Below, piece by piece: positions 35,740-47,800 of a stretch of DNA of 64,000 nucleotides. Both the position numbers and the translations under genes were made by a program. Under the pieces are notes generated by a model. It searched no databases, was not told the DNA's origin, and saw nothing but the letters and a program-made list of their open reading frames with translations. Source of the DNA: Trebouxia sp. TZW2008 (lineage: Eukaryota > Chlorophyta > Trebouxiophyceae > Trebouxiales > Trebouxiaceae); assembly GCA_002118135.1 (NCBI GenBank), contig BDIU01000333.1, forward strand, positions 26,806 through 90,805, given 5' to 3'. The number at the start of each line of letters is the position of its first letter. Position 1 is the stretch's first letter.

Positions 35740-38428
35740 ATGTCGTCTGCGCGAGGCCGCGCGGTTCGACCAAAGGCACACAGTAGTCACAAGACTGCTA
35801 CAGCGAGTGCGGGTGCTCTCCCGGCAGCCTTTTCAAATTTATATGGCGCTAGATGGACGACCCTGCAGCACAGTCTATCGCAGCCCACAGAGCATGTAGC
35901 CTTGCAGAACGCTTTCGTGTCCGACGCACAGTTCCAGGACAGCCAATGGCAACCAGCGACATCGATTGGCGCGATCAAGGTGCCGTACCTCCCACTAACG
36001 TATTCCTTCTGCAGACTTCAGACTGCAGTCAGCACTTCAGCAGTTTCGCTGCTCTGCAGAGCCATAGTCTTGCAAAACTACCGGAGAGCTATATGCAGCC
36101 GACGGCAGATCAGCACACGCGCCTGTTATTGTGGTACTGGCTGGATCAATCCAGCCTTCTGCCGCCCTTGATGCTGGACCCCAAACCTGGGTACACAGTG
36201 CTGGACATGTGCGCTGCACCAGGCGGCAAGTCCCTCATGCTGGCTTACATGCTGTTCAGCAGTCAACAAGCAAGCAGCAATCCATGCAGCCCTCTGAACA
36301 CACGTCACACAACTTCCGAAGTTCCTCTTTGCGACCCTCAAGGTGTTCAGCATGACACTGGGCTGCATGCTGGCAAAGCAGACACCTACAGTGCAATTGG
36401 GCGCAAGCAGCAGCAATCTGATACAAGAGTCTCAGAATGTGCTCAAGACTCTACTGCTGCAGCTGCAAAAGTAACTGGTCACAAGGACTCAACTGCTAGT
36501 GACTCAACTGACCTGACAACTGTACCTGCAAGCCAAGGAACATCGGATATGCGGAGCAGCAGAACAGCAGACCAGCGCAATGCCAATGGCTCAGGTCATA
36601 GTTTAAATTTGGATTCTGATGCCCAATCCGCCATGCTAGCACAGCATGGGCAGCATGGCGCTGCGCCTGCCTCCGATCTGAATGCAGAAGCTGCTGTGGC
36701 TTCTCAGCATGCACAACATGACAATGAGCCTGAGCCAAGTCAAACTTCACATCAGCCTGATGCCCCAGCATCACAGCATGCACAGCACAGGAAAGGACCT
36801 GCTTCAAATTTAAATGAGCCAACTGCTCAGGCTGCACAGCGTGACAGTGGCCCTGTTCCAAATTCAAACCCATTGTCTCAGTTGGCAGCGCAGCATGGGC
36901 AGCGTGCTGCTGTGTCTGGGTCACTCACCTGTAATGAAATGGACTCAAGGCGCAGAGCCAGATTGCAAAGTGTCATGGACTCATATCTGCCCCCAACACT
37001 CAAGAATAGGATGGTCAGGTGTGTCTCCTACAACATGCAGCGCTCATTTTGTAGCTGCATGACTTGATGCTTATTCAACACAGCTTTGTATCAGTTCCTT
37101 TGTGCAGTGTAGCAAGTTGTGTAACGTGCTGTCAATGGGCTACAAGTCATATGTCAGAAGTCTGCATTGGCTCAGTCTTCCTGACTTCCGCCTTTGAGTC
37201 ACACATGGTTGTGTGCCCTGAGCAGTATGCATAGTGATCGTTACACTGACTGCAAGTGGGCCAGCAGTCAGCAACATGCATGTCTCGTGCAGCTTTTCTC
37301 AAGATGTCTGGCAGGCAGTTGCCGCATTTGACATTTGACCAGCGTACCGTATGTTTCATGTCAGACATTGCAAGAAACCCACACAGTGTTGGTCACTGCA
37401 CACTGTTCAAATGCGCCATGCCCATTTGAGAAGCTTGTGAGGTTTGCTTCACTTGCACAGGCTGACACCACATGATGCAGCCAGATACTGGAGCAGATTT
37501 GAGGCAGAAACCTATGACTGCATCCTTTTAGATGCACCGTGCACATCTGAAAGGCACGTTGTGCAACAAGCGGCGGCCTCAAGTACTGCTGGCAAGATCA
37601 GGTGGTCTGTGCGTCAGTGCGAGGACATGGCCAGCCTTCAGGTCAGACTTCTGGTTGCAGCTCTCAAGGTGAGTTTGCACTTTGTGTTACTCTTCTTGAG
37701 TGATTTTGCAAGCAGCTTCATGAATGTGGACTGACTAGTGGTGCTGCTTCAACCCAGTGCTTTTAGATGTTTTTCATGCTTTCCTCAGAAGATAAGTGCA
37801 CTCACCCTGTACCGTGATCTGCATAGCAACAAAATCTGCTGCTGTGGTGCCATCTCCATGGGACACTGCGCTTGGCATGCTTTTTTAGCTTGTGACAGAA
37901 CCCCTGTCTGGTGCACTGTCTGTGTGCTGGGTTGCATGCATGCATGGAAGTGACAAGCTGTTTGTATGTGCATGTTGTTGGTAAGAGAGTATTCCTGCTT
38001 TGCACCAACGTCACACGACGTCACACAACATCAGGAGAGTGCTGGCCACTTTAGAGCAGGTAAGCGGTGTACAGCAGAAGAACTTCTGCAGCGGTCTATA
38101 CTGATTGCTGTTGCTCACTCTGCAGGCTTTGAAACGCGGTGGGCGAGTGGTTTACAGCACCTGTAGCATCCACCCTTCTGAGAATGACCAAGTCGTTGCA
38201 AAAGCTCTAGCATGCGTGCAAGATCAGATGCAAGTCAGCACAAGTGACAAGCCGCATCAGCTGTTGCGGCAGCTGTCTGGAGTGTGTCGTGTAGATGCCA
38301 AATGTGCAACATCGTTGCATGAAATGTTGCATCAGTTAGGAGCTGAACCCACTGAGCATGGCATATTTGTTCTGCCAGATAGGGCTGGGGCAGGCCCTAT
38401 GTATGTATGCCTGCTACTGAAGCTATAG
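35740..38428 (+). CDS. RNA cytosine-C5 methyltransferase, NSUN3/NSUN4-like
   Basis: NSUN3/4 enzymes place m5C on organellar tRNA or rRNA using S-adenosylmethionine. Exons 35740-35979, 36060-37018, 37461-37668, 38126-38428 join in phase to 569 residues. SNLYGARWTTLQHSL near residue 30 is the family N-terminal signature. VLDMCAAPGGKS (about 127) is the SAM loop, ILLDAPCTSERH (about 424) carries the motif IV cysteine, and VVYSTCSIHPSEND (about 481) the catalytic cysteine. Between the SAM loop and the strand before motif IV there is an insertion of about 225 residues, rich in Ser, Gln, Ala and His, with repeated QHGQH/QHAQH units. Intron 1 is 80 nt. An alternative in-frame ATG is at 35716. Organelle targeting is inferred from subfamily only. 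Confidence 0.88.
36640..36915 (+). repeat. Degenerate in-frame repeats in the NSUN insertion
   Basis: Units beginning QHGQH, QHAQH, QHAQH, QRD and QHGQR recur every about 20-28 residues, each followed by a Pro/Ala/Ser/Asn stretch (ASDLN, ASNLN, VPNSN). This suggests tandem growth inside the exon. Confidence 0.8.
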
Positions 38429-39278
38429 CACAGCTAGCATCATTGCTTACCTTTGCTACTTGTTTTGTGCATTGTGTACGCTGTGTTGGCATATCAGCTA
38501 GGCAGTGATGCAAATGAGCATGGCATAATAGTTCTGTCAGCTAGGCCCTATGTATGTGTGCCTGCTTGAGAAAGTGTAGGACAGCTAGCACTGCTGAAGT
38601 ATACAGTATGCATTGTTCTTGCTTTGTTTTTTTCTCCATGACAGTTGGCATTGTCGAATGACCACTTTTTTCCATCATTGATCTGCTTGTTGGCCTCACA
38701 TGTAGATCGTGTTGGTTGTGAGAAGTGACTCAAAACTTACAGATCAGCATGATGAAGTTTGTAAATCTGCTAGGCCTTCAAGTATCGACATATGACTATC
38801 GATACTAGCCACAGGTGCATTCAAGAATCTCATGGCCCACACACAAGAACAGGACTGCCAATGTTGATTGAGATAGACCTGGACGCCTGAGTGCAAGGAT
38901 GCATTTGTCTGTACAGCACTGAAAAAAGCTGTAATGCTAGTAAGCAGTGCATATTCTGGCAGTAGCGCAGGCATTCCAAAAATCAAACAATCCAGCTTCT
39001 GTATGTACATCAAATAGGTGAGAATATGTTCTATATGGCAGACAGCTATCATTGCTTTGTGAATGCGATTTCTGCTCAAGGCCTGCCGTAATGCAGCTCC
39101 ATCAGATAAAATTGCACCATATAACCCAGCTGAGATCTTATGATGCTAAATAGGTTGCATTGCTGGAGCAGAAATGCTGTTTAGTCAGCCCAGGCCTGCT
39201 AAGGAGCCTGCCAAAACCCGGGGCTCAACTATGTCCCATAGCTGCAAACTACCTTAGGCTGAAGGGTTCTGTGCTTGA
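38429..39278. other. Intergenic region NSUN / secreted protein, with a relic of the NSUN 3' end
   Basis: At about 38505-38595, CATGGCATAATAGTTCTG to the TAGCACTGC segment repeats the last coding bases and start of the 3' UTR of NSUN (38355-38440), about 150 bp further on, beyond the stop codon. The remainder shows nothing else I can support. Confidence 0.8.
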
Positions 39279-40843
39279 TTAGGTTGAGCCGCTGGAGGAA
39301 CTGGTGTTGGGGGTCGTGCCGCTGCTTGTGCCGCCCCCAGCTGAGCTTCCACTGTTTGCACCACCTGCTGAGCTGTCACCACCAGTAGTTGCACTGCAGC
39401 ACAGCAAAGCATGTTCAGGCTTTTGATGAAAAGCCTACGGCTCCAATTGGAGAGAAGTCAAGTGATATAGCAGGCTTTGCCCTAGACGCATGTTCACTTG
39501 TGACTTTGCAGCAGAAGCAGCATATTGACACAAAACAGTTCTGCTGCACTCCGTTGCAGAGGATCATTTGATGCTTGCAGCAAAGTTGTCTGGCTGCTCG
39601 TTGAAAAGCCCCTGCCAGCACGAGAGGATGCAGCACTGTTGCCCTGCCCTGGCTAAGCTCAGTGTCACATACAAAACAGGCCAGCACAGAAGACAGGGGA
39701 AGAGGAATGCAGAAATGCAGACTGGAGGAAAGAAGATTGAAGCAGTCAAAGGCAGGGAGGCTGACCTGCTCATGGAAGAGCCCCTGCCAACGCTTGAAGA
39801 TGCAGCGCTGTTGCCCTGCCCCGGCTGTGCTTGCACGGATGAGGGCCCAGGGGCTGGGGCTGCACCAGATGCCCTGGTGGCGGTTGAGTAAGAAGCGGCT
39901 GCACCCACATAGAACACCATCGCTGCTGGGCAACAAAGACAAGGACAGGAAAGAAATGACGATTGTATCGCTATGCCACGGTTGTGATTGCAGTGTGTAT
40001 GGCAGTTGTTAGGTGTGGGGGCGGCAGGGGGGGGGGGACCAAATGCCCTGGCGGCCGTGGAACAGGGCGCAGCTGCAGACACACACATCTGATGTACTTG
40101 GTGACCCTGTCGGAAAAGAAACAAAGCAAGAAACACAGGCAAAAAGTGAGTGAGACAGACAGGAAAACCCACAACACAAGGTATATTCTGTTGTGCTGTT
40201 GAGGACTTTGAGACCAACGCTGCACCAGACGCTCTGGTGACTCTGAAATGGATGCAGCTGCAGATGCATAACAGCCCTTTGTATCGCAAGTTGTCAGTGT
40301 TTGTAGATAAAGTGCTCTTGACCAAAGGGGCAGTCAAAGACGTACAAAAAGCCACACTGGCAAACCACTCAGCGCATCTGAGCAATGCAGGCATACTGCT
40401 CAATACATCTGATCAACGCAAATGATTCACAGAGCATGTCTACATCCTTGCTGGCCACGCATTGGCAAAAGCATAAGTGTGCATGTGAGCATGGAAGCTT
40501 GCTTTCAGCAATTGTGAAAACAACATCCAGCCAGCAGTCTGCTGTTGCAGTGCAATGACTAGAACAGCCTTGCAATCATGCATGTAGTCTTTAGCCTTGC
40601 TGAAGCCAATGCACAGAGAGACGAAAGGATGATGCTGGCAGCTGTGCCTTATGCCTATGTCAATGCAGCGTCTGTACCTGCTTGTAGCATGCGCTCACGA
40701 AGCTCATGAACTTGCTCAAGTTCTGCTAGGATCCTCTGATGCTCCTCGGCAGCATCTGCTGAGTTGTCTACAAGGAGCTTCCTTGGAGCAGCACTGACCA
40801 CCAACAGGCTCAAAAGGCAGATTGCAGGAATGGCCGACCTCAT
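39279..40843 (-). CDS. Small secreted Ser/Gly/Ala-rich protein
   Basis: Exons on the minus strand: 40843-40678, 39859-39766, 39393-39279, joining in phase to 124 residues. The N-terminus MRSAIPAICLLSLLVVSAAP is a clear signal peptide with a likely cut after SAA or AAP. A short charged helix (ADAAEEHQRILAELEQVHEL) follows, then a Pro/Ala/Gln/Gly linker and a tail of Gly, Ser and Thr. It therefore looks like a secreted or cell-wall protein, with possible O-glycosylation sites in the tail. No family was recognised. An acceptor-like site lies just upstream of the ATG, so a 5' UTR intron is likely. Partial copies of exon 2 occur on both sides, so alternative exons are possible. Confidence 0.65.
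39598..39665 (-). repeat. Relic of exon 2 of the secreted protein (3' part)
   Basis: GCCCCTGCCAGCACGAGAGG through GGCTAAGC repeats 39779-39833 of the functional exon, 180 bp further along the gene. It retains an open frame on the minus strand over part of its length. Confidence 0.85.
40025..40270 (-). repeat. Two relics of the region upstream of exon 2 of the secreted protein
   Basis: CCAAATGCCCTGGCGGCCGT (40039 on) and GCACCAGACGCTCTGGTGAC (40220 on) resemble GCACCAGATGCCCTGGTGGC at 39862-39881, the intron edge before exon 2, together with the following GCGGCTGCACCCACA segment. Period about 180 bp. Confidence 0.8.
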
Positions 40844-41895
40844 GCTGAACCTGCAGGCATCGGAATGTGAGAGACGCTTGCATGAAAGCCAGGAACCACG
40901 CATGCAAGTGCTGTGGCAGTTGAACAGCATTGCTACAGGCGACGCAACCCCGGAACGACGTCGCGAGCGGTGCGTGAGCCGACAGGCAACGTGAAGGTAA
41001 ATTTATTTCAGGTGGAGCGAGTTGTACCTGATCTAAGCTCGATGCAAATCTTGATGCGGCAGTCGCGGCCCTAGTTGCACCTGGTCTAGCGCAGTCGGGC
41101 AGCGTTGAGTATCTGTCGGCACACCTGTCGGGTGGTTTGACCTGACCACGCGCCCGACACGTGCTCGGGAAACCGTCAACGCCGACCGCGACAGCAGGAC
41201 GCAGCAGCTCGGACCTCTTGACTGGCGTCGTGTAGTTTTTTCCTAGAGATGAATCTGATCCCGCGGCGATGTTCAGTCTGTGGTCAGCAGGTCTGGCATC
41301 GCAGCGGCCGTTACAGTGGCCGTTACAGCTTAAGATCAGAGTGATCGACAGACCGCCTTTCTGGAAAAACGTTGCTCTTCTTCTTGTCAAGTCTGCATTC
41401 GACAGGCTCTGCAGACTGCATGCACTTAGCGGCTTTCAGGAACTGGAGACTCACTTGAATTGTATGGACAAGCCGTAATGACGCTTTTCAGGTTTATGCA
41501 CAAGACTGCTGAGCTAATTAGGTTCAACGGTTAGCCTAACGGTTAGCTTATAAGCCTCAAGCCTTGAGGACGCCTGCCAGGCAAGCACATTAATGTTGCG
41601 CTGAACAACACATGCATTACCGACCTTCATGCTTGCTGCAGGACCTGCTTAGTTGCAATAGCATAGTCGGCTGTGCCATGCAAGTTATGTGCCTTGGCAG
41701 CATGCATAGCAGCATGTTGCAATTTGAATTTGCAGCTTGTTAGGTCACACAACCAAACCTGCCGACTACGCAAATTGCGACAATGGCCATCGACAGCCTG
41801 CTTGTGAGAGCGATCTGCCGCGATCTGGCCTCAGATTGTGCTAGCAAAAGTCGTGAACTTGGCTGGTGAGGACGCCCCAGTGAGCCGGACTGTTC
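40844..41895. promoter_or_regulatory. Divergent upstream region secreted protein / GUF1
   Basis: About 1 kb between head-to-head starts. It may include 5' UTR exons of both genes. No other supported feature. Confidence 0.45.
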
Positions 41896-44800
41896 ATGCT
41901 GCGTGCCTTGACCAGCAGTGTCCAAAGCTATACCCGTGCACTTGCTGGTCGCGGTGCCTCTGTACAGCAGATAGCTGCCAGCGAATGCAACTCTCGCACA
42001 TGCGTTGTGCCGTCGCTGCATGTATCGTCCCTGCTTCAGCTGAGGAACTTTGCTGAAGCAGCTTCAGCTCAAGACATCAAGGCCTCCAGTCCCAAAGCGT
42101 TCAGCACAGGGGACGTAGACCTTGCAGACTTTCCTCTTGAGCGCATCAGGAACTTCAGCATCGTTGCGCACATTGACCACGGCAAGAGCACCCTTGCAGA
42201 CAGATTGCTAGAGCTCACAGGGGCCATCAAGAAGGGCTCAAAGACACAGTATTTGGACAAACTCCAGGTTGAAAGAGAGCGTGGCATCACTGTCAAGGTG
42301 TAGCACGCACTAAACACCAAAGCATGCTGACCAAAGCAAACTCCATCATCGCATGCCTTACTGCCATTCCACAGTCAGTTGCTGGCTTGTATGCACACAG
42401 TCACAGACAGCACAGTATGCTGATCAAATCAGACTTCAGAAGTGCATGCCTTGCAAACATTCCATGGTCATGCTGTGGCATGTATGCACACAGTCACAGA
42501 GAGCACAGCATACTGAAAAAGCAAGCTGCACTGTTGCATGCCTTGATGTAATTCCGTGGTCATTGTGTGGCTTGTATGCACTCAGTCACAGATAGCACAG
42601 CATACCAAAACAAGCAAGCTACTCTACCGCACGCCTTGCTGTCATTCGAGGGTCATGATGTAACATGTACACACACAGGCGTGTAGACCAGCTTTGCTTT
42701 CAGGGCATCACACAGTTACCTTCTGGCTTTCATGCATGCAGCCACAAACGGCATCAGCAATCTTTGGGCATTCCACAGTCACCTTCTGGCTAGCCACAAA
42801 CGGCATCAGCAATCTTCAGGCATAACCACCTGCTGGCTTTCATGCATGCAGGCACAGACTGCATCATTGATCTACGGTCATCAAGGTGTTGACTACCTGC
42901 TGAACCTGATTGACACACCTGGTCATGTTGACTTCAGCTATGAAGTCAGCAGGTCTCTTGCAGCCTGTCAAGGTGCTCTCATGCTGGTGGATGCATCTCA
43001 GGGCATACAGGTATGCGACCAAAGTGGCTCAAACTACAGTACTTTCTCTTGGTAAGGACACTCGTTGTAAGGAAGTTATTAATGTCAGGACAGCTCAGTT
43101 TGGAACCAATCGCTGCAAGCTGAATGCGAAGACACCTTTGAGTAAGGTCAGTCCCATGTATGGGTAATTTTCTTGGGAATCAAAGCAGTTGTTATACAGA
43201 GAAGCCACTGCATGCAACCAAAGTGTCTCAAAAAACATGTTTGGTGCACATCGTAGGCTGCGTTACAGGCCATGTGTGTGGGGCATACATGTGTGCAACC
43301 AAAAGGCCTCAAAGTACATTGTTGGTGCACATCATAAGCTGCATTACAGGCCGTGTGTGAGGCATACAGGTATGCCATCAAAGTATCTCAAACTACCTGT
43401 TTGGTGCACATCATAAGCTGCATCACAGGTCATGTGTGTGAGACAAATAAAGTCAGCACAGCAAGCTGAGTCAGCAAGGCCACGGGTGGGGGGGGGGGGA
43501 ATTCAGCAGAGTCTGACTTTCTGCAGAGATAATGCATTGCATGCAGAGCCCTTACAACATTTCTTTTCCCATGCGTCATGCTCTCACATAGGTCAGGCTC
43601 ATGCGTACACGCCAATGTTGTCTCAGTATCTTGTCACTTATTAAGTCAGTAGCAACACCCACCCACTGACAAAACATGTTTTTGGGTCGGTTGTCAACTT
43701 CAAAGCTCGTAAACGGATGTGCAGGCACAAACAGTGGCCAACTTCTTCTTGGCCTTTGAGCAGAACCTGGCAATCGTGCCAGTTCTCAACAAGCTTGATA
43801 TGTCATCAGCTGACCCTGAGAAGGTTGCCCAAGAAATGCAGCAGGTATCCATAGTCTCAGCCTGCTTTCTTGCCCCTTGCTACTGTACCTTTGGCAAACT
43901 TGAGCTTGTTATATTCTCTTGAATCAAACAGACTGAGCTTTTACATGTTCTGTCCTGCTATATGGTGTGACTTGGCGTATGCATTGCCTGTCTGTGCCAA
44001 TGGACACAGGGCAAATGGCTTTCGGCTGCATGTATCATGAGTCATAGCGCAAAGCACCATGCAAGGCCCTTCCCCTAGTCCCCTAAACCCCTAGTCCCCT
44101 AATACCCACAGTGAGAGTGCATGACATTTGTTAGAGCATGCGTGATGCCACTCTGTTCCGTCACTGTCTCATGCTTAAGAGTTTCTGTTGCGCACATGCT
44201 ACGGCAACACCTAAGCTGACTGTCTTTACAAGCACTCAGCTGTAATTGCGTGGTGCTGCCTCTAGGCTTGTTGCACCAATTGCCTTCCCATATAGCCATG
44301 TTTGACAAAATTTGAGTGTGTGTGCCTGCAGACGTTCGACATTGACCCCAAGAGCTGCTTGAGGGTTTCTGCAAAGACAGGCTTGGGGCTCAAGACAGTT
44401 CTGCCAGCTGTCATCAAACAAGTGCCCTGCCCTGAGGGGAACCCCGACAGCCCTTTGAGAATGCTGCTCTTTGATGCCTTTCACGATGAGTACAGGTCTG
44501 TCAATATAGGTGTAAACCTGATTGCTGATCCTGTCTGTCAGCTGTGTGTGCTGTTTGATGTCTTTCATGATGAGTACAAATGTGCCATGTTCCTGTGTGA
44601 TCTTGGTTGTTGATGCCGTCTGTTGACCATGTTTGCTGGTGGATTGCCTTCCATGATGAGTACAGTTGTCTTGCCTCCGTTTGATGCTGATTACAATGCT
44701 GTTTGTAGCTAGCATATGCTGTTTGTAAGGTCTTGCCATCTCAAGATGACAGGTGCCAGTGCCAAGGCATTGACGCCGCATGATAGGCACATTTCAGTCC

Positions 44801-47800
44801 ACTAATGGAAAACATAATCATGCACCAGTCTGCTCAATCTACCTGCACAGTCGACCATTATGTAGACAATGTTCTACTAGCATGGACCATGCTGCCACTC
44901 AAGAAGGCACTTTGTTGTGCAGGGGAGTCATCTGTTTGCTCAGAGTGGTGGACGGCATGGTGAAGAAGGGTGACAAGGTGATTGCATCGTCATCAGGGGA
45001 AATCTACGATGTGCTTGAGGTATGGATCCAGTCACATTAGTGATGAATTGCTAGCTGTTTGATTGCAAGCCAGGATCAGACATCCACTTGCTTGAGTACC
45101 ATTGATGCTGCACGGCACAACAATGGTCATGTCAACATCATCAGAATACGATGCTTTCTGTTGCTGTAAATACTGCTGCTACTACCACCACATCATTCTG
45201 TCATAGCTATGTGTTGGAGCTGTGACTGGTATAATTGTTTGTACTGGCATAGGTAGAGGCGCCGTATATGGTACTCACAGGCAAGCTGTTGACTGAGCAA
45301 GTGGACAGCCTCATCATCATTATGGTTGCTGCTGTTATAGAGGCGAATATGTTGATGACTCCAGTAGCAGCACGTTAGACCATCGTATCATCATCAGCAT
45401 CACAACTTCTGCTGATGCCATCAACAAGACTGCCACTGTTCCTGTTGTACAGTGCCAGGCGTCCCTGGCATTTGGCCAAGCAGCCTGTAGTGCCATTGTC
45501 ATCAGCACTGACGGTGTTGCTGCTGCTGTGTAGGTGGGTGTGTTGGCATCAGAGGCAGTACCCACAGGCAAGCTGTGTACTAGACAGGTGGGATACGTGA
45601 TCACAGCCATGAAAACCACCATGTCCGCTAGAACAGGGAACACTTGACACCCGGCCAAGCAGCCTGCAATGCCACCATCATCAGCACTAACACTATTGTT
45701 GCTGTCATGTAGGCGGGTGTGTTGGCACCAGAGGCAGTGCCCACAGGCAAGCTGTGTACAGGGCAGGTGGGGTCATGTGGGGCATGAAGACTGACAAGTC
45801 TGCTAGAGGAGAGAGCACCTGACACCTGGCAGCCTGCATTGACAGAATTTTCAGCAGCGCCGTCACTGTTGTTTTAGCTGTCCTGTAGGTGGGTGTGTTG
45901 GCACCAGAGGCAGTGTCCACAGGCAAGCTGTGTACTGGTCAGGTGGGGTACGTCATTACAGGCATGAAGACCACCAAGTCCGCTAGAGTGGGAGACACTT
46001 GGCACCTGGCCAAGCAACCTGTGCAGCCCTTGCCGGGCTTCAAACCTGCCAAGTCAATGGTCTTCTCAGGTGTGTAGGTGTCGTTTGAGACAAAATTCTC
46101 TGCTCAAGTGCAGAGGTGTTGACAGCCGAGCCGTTGATCTTCTCTAATACTTCTAGATACTTCTATCTCTTTCACCATAGAGCATACTTGTCAAGCCTGC
46201 CAAATCTGTGGTCTTGTCAAGTATGCACATCTTTGACTTGACCTGTCATCAGGGCTTCAAGCCTGCCAAATGCATGGGCACTCAGGTGCACAGTCTGTGC
46301 GGAAAGACCAAATGTTGCTGTGGCAACATATGCGGGCATGTTTTCAATCAGCGCCAGAGACTCTGAAGCCCTGAATGCAGCAGTGGGGCATGTCACTTGC
46401 AGTTTGACTCCTCAAATTGACTCCTTAAACTCACAAGACTGTGACGGCTTTGAGAATGTGTGCAGGCATGTTCCCCATTTCTGGCGGTGACTTTGAAGCA
46501 TTGAACGCAGCAGTGGAGCGCTTGACCCTCAATGACGCATCTGTGTCAGTGCACAGGGAAAACAGCACAGCCTTGGGCGCTGGCTTCCGCTGTGGGTAAG
46601 TCTCAAAAGCGATACATCTGTGACACACGATCTGATCAGAATGATCTGTGAACATTCAAATGCAATACGCTGAGCAAGAATATGGTACAAGGCTTGTGCC
46701 TGTGTTGCAAGTTGTTCGATAGTCTACCAAAGCAATGCACACAAGTCATATCGCGGAAGCTCAAGAGCAGCGCAAGAGCTCTGCTGTTGTGCTTTTGATG
46801 TACAAGGATGTCAGTACTCACAAATTCTCAAGGACTGCCTGCATGCCGCTGTCTGGGCTTATTGCATGTCAAGAAGTGCATCAAGGCTTTGAGCAAGAGC
46901 ATCGGGCAAATGTCATCACAAGAGCTCCTGCATTGTGCATTGGTTCACACTTTCCAGTGAACATTGCTCAGGTCATTTATTCCCCTGGGAGTATCAAGGA
47001 ATGCTTTACATGCAGATTTCTTGGCCTGCTGCACATGGAGGTCTTCCACCAGAGGCTGGAGCAAGAGCATGGGGCAGACGTCATAACAACAGCCCCCACA
47101 GTGCCATTCCACATCCACTTCCCGGACAAGACTGTACTGCACATCCAGAACCCGTAAGCGCCTTTCTTGTACAGGTTTACAAGGAGTCCTTGACCTGTGG
47201 TCACTCAATACAAGAACAATTCTGCTGTGCAGACATGCATTTGGCAGCCAGGTACTGGATCCTGTTTGCAGTGTTGTTGCTGCGTAAGGACAGGTTGACA
47301 AGAAATCAGCACTGTCAACAAATGCAGATTCTGCATGACAAATATCTGCAGCTCGTATTCCTCCCATATCTTCCCTTATGCGTTTGTCAGACATGGCTGT
47401 ACTGCAGACAGCGTCACTGCCTCCATGGTGCATCATGTCTGAGGCTGCAGAGACTGGCCTGAATGTTGCTGAATGCCTGTCAGCGTCTGTCAAGTCATGC
47501 TATGATCAGAAAGCTATCAAGCTTGTTAGTTCAGCAATACCCTGTGGAAATGAAGCAGTTTCCCTGCAGTTGGCAATTCCTATCACCAGCAAGGCAGTTT
47601 CCGTTGGTGAGCCCACAGCCATTGCCGTGGTGACTTCCAAGGGTAAAGCTGCTAGCACAGATAAAATGGCCATTCCTCTTTCCAGCCATATTCCTGGCCG
47701 TGCAGTGTGCCTGGTATAAACCTGTTGACAGCCTGCAGGTCCCAGTTTCCAATCAACAGGAAGGTAGCTTCTGTCGGCGAGCCCACAGTCACAGCCACAG

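Noticed and set aside
35853..37067. 404-residue continuous frame starting MDDPAAQ
   Set aside because: Its downstream part is real NSUN exon 2, but the start is in the wrong frame: the conserved YGARWTTLQHSL signature is in another frame and an 80-nt intron joins them.
39564..40403. 279-residue minus-strand frame
   Set aside because: Read-through of introns and relics around exon 2 of the secreted protein; only 39766-39859 fits splice phase and composition.
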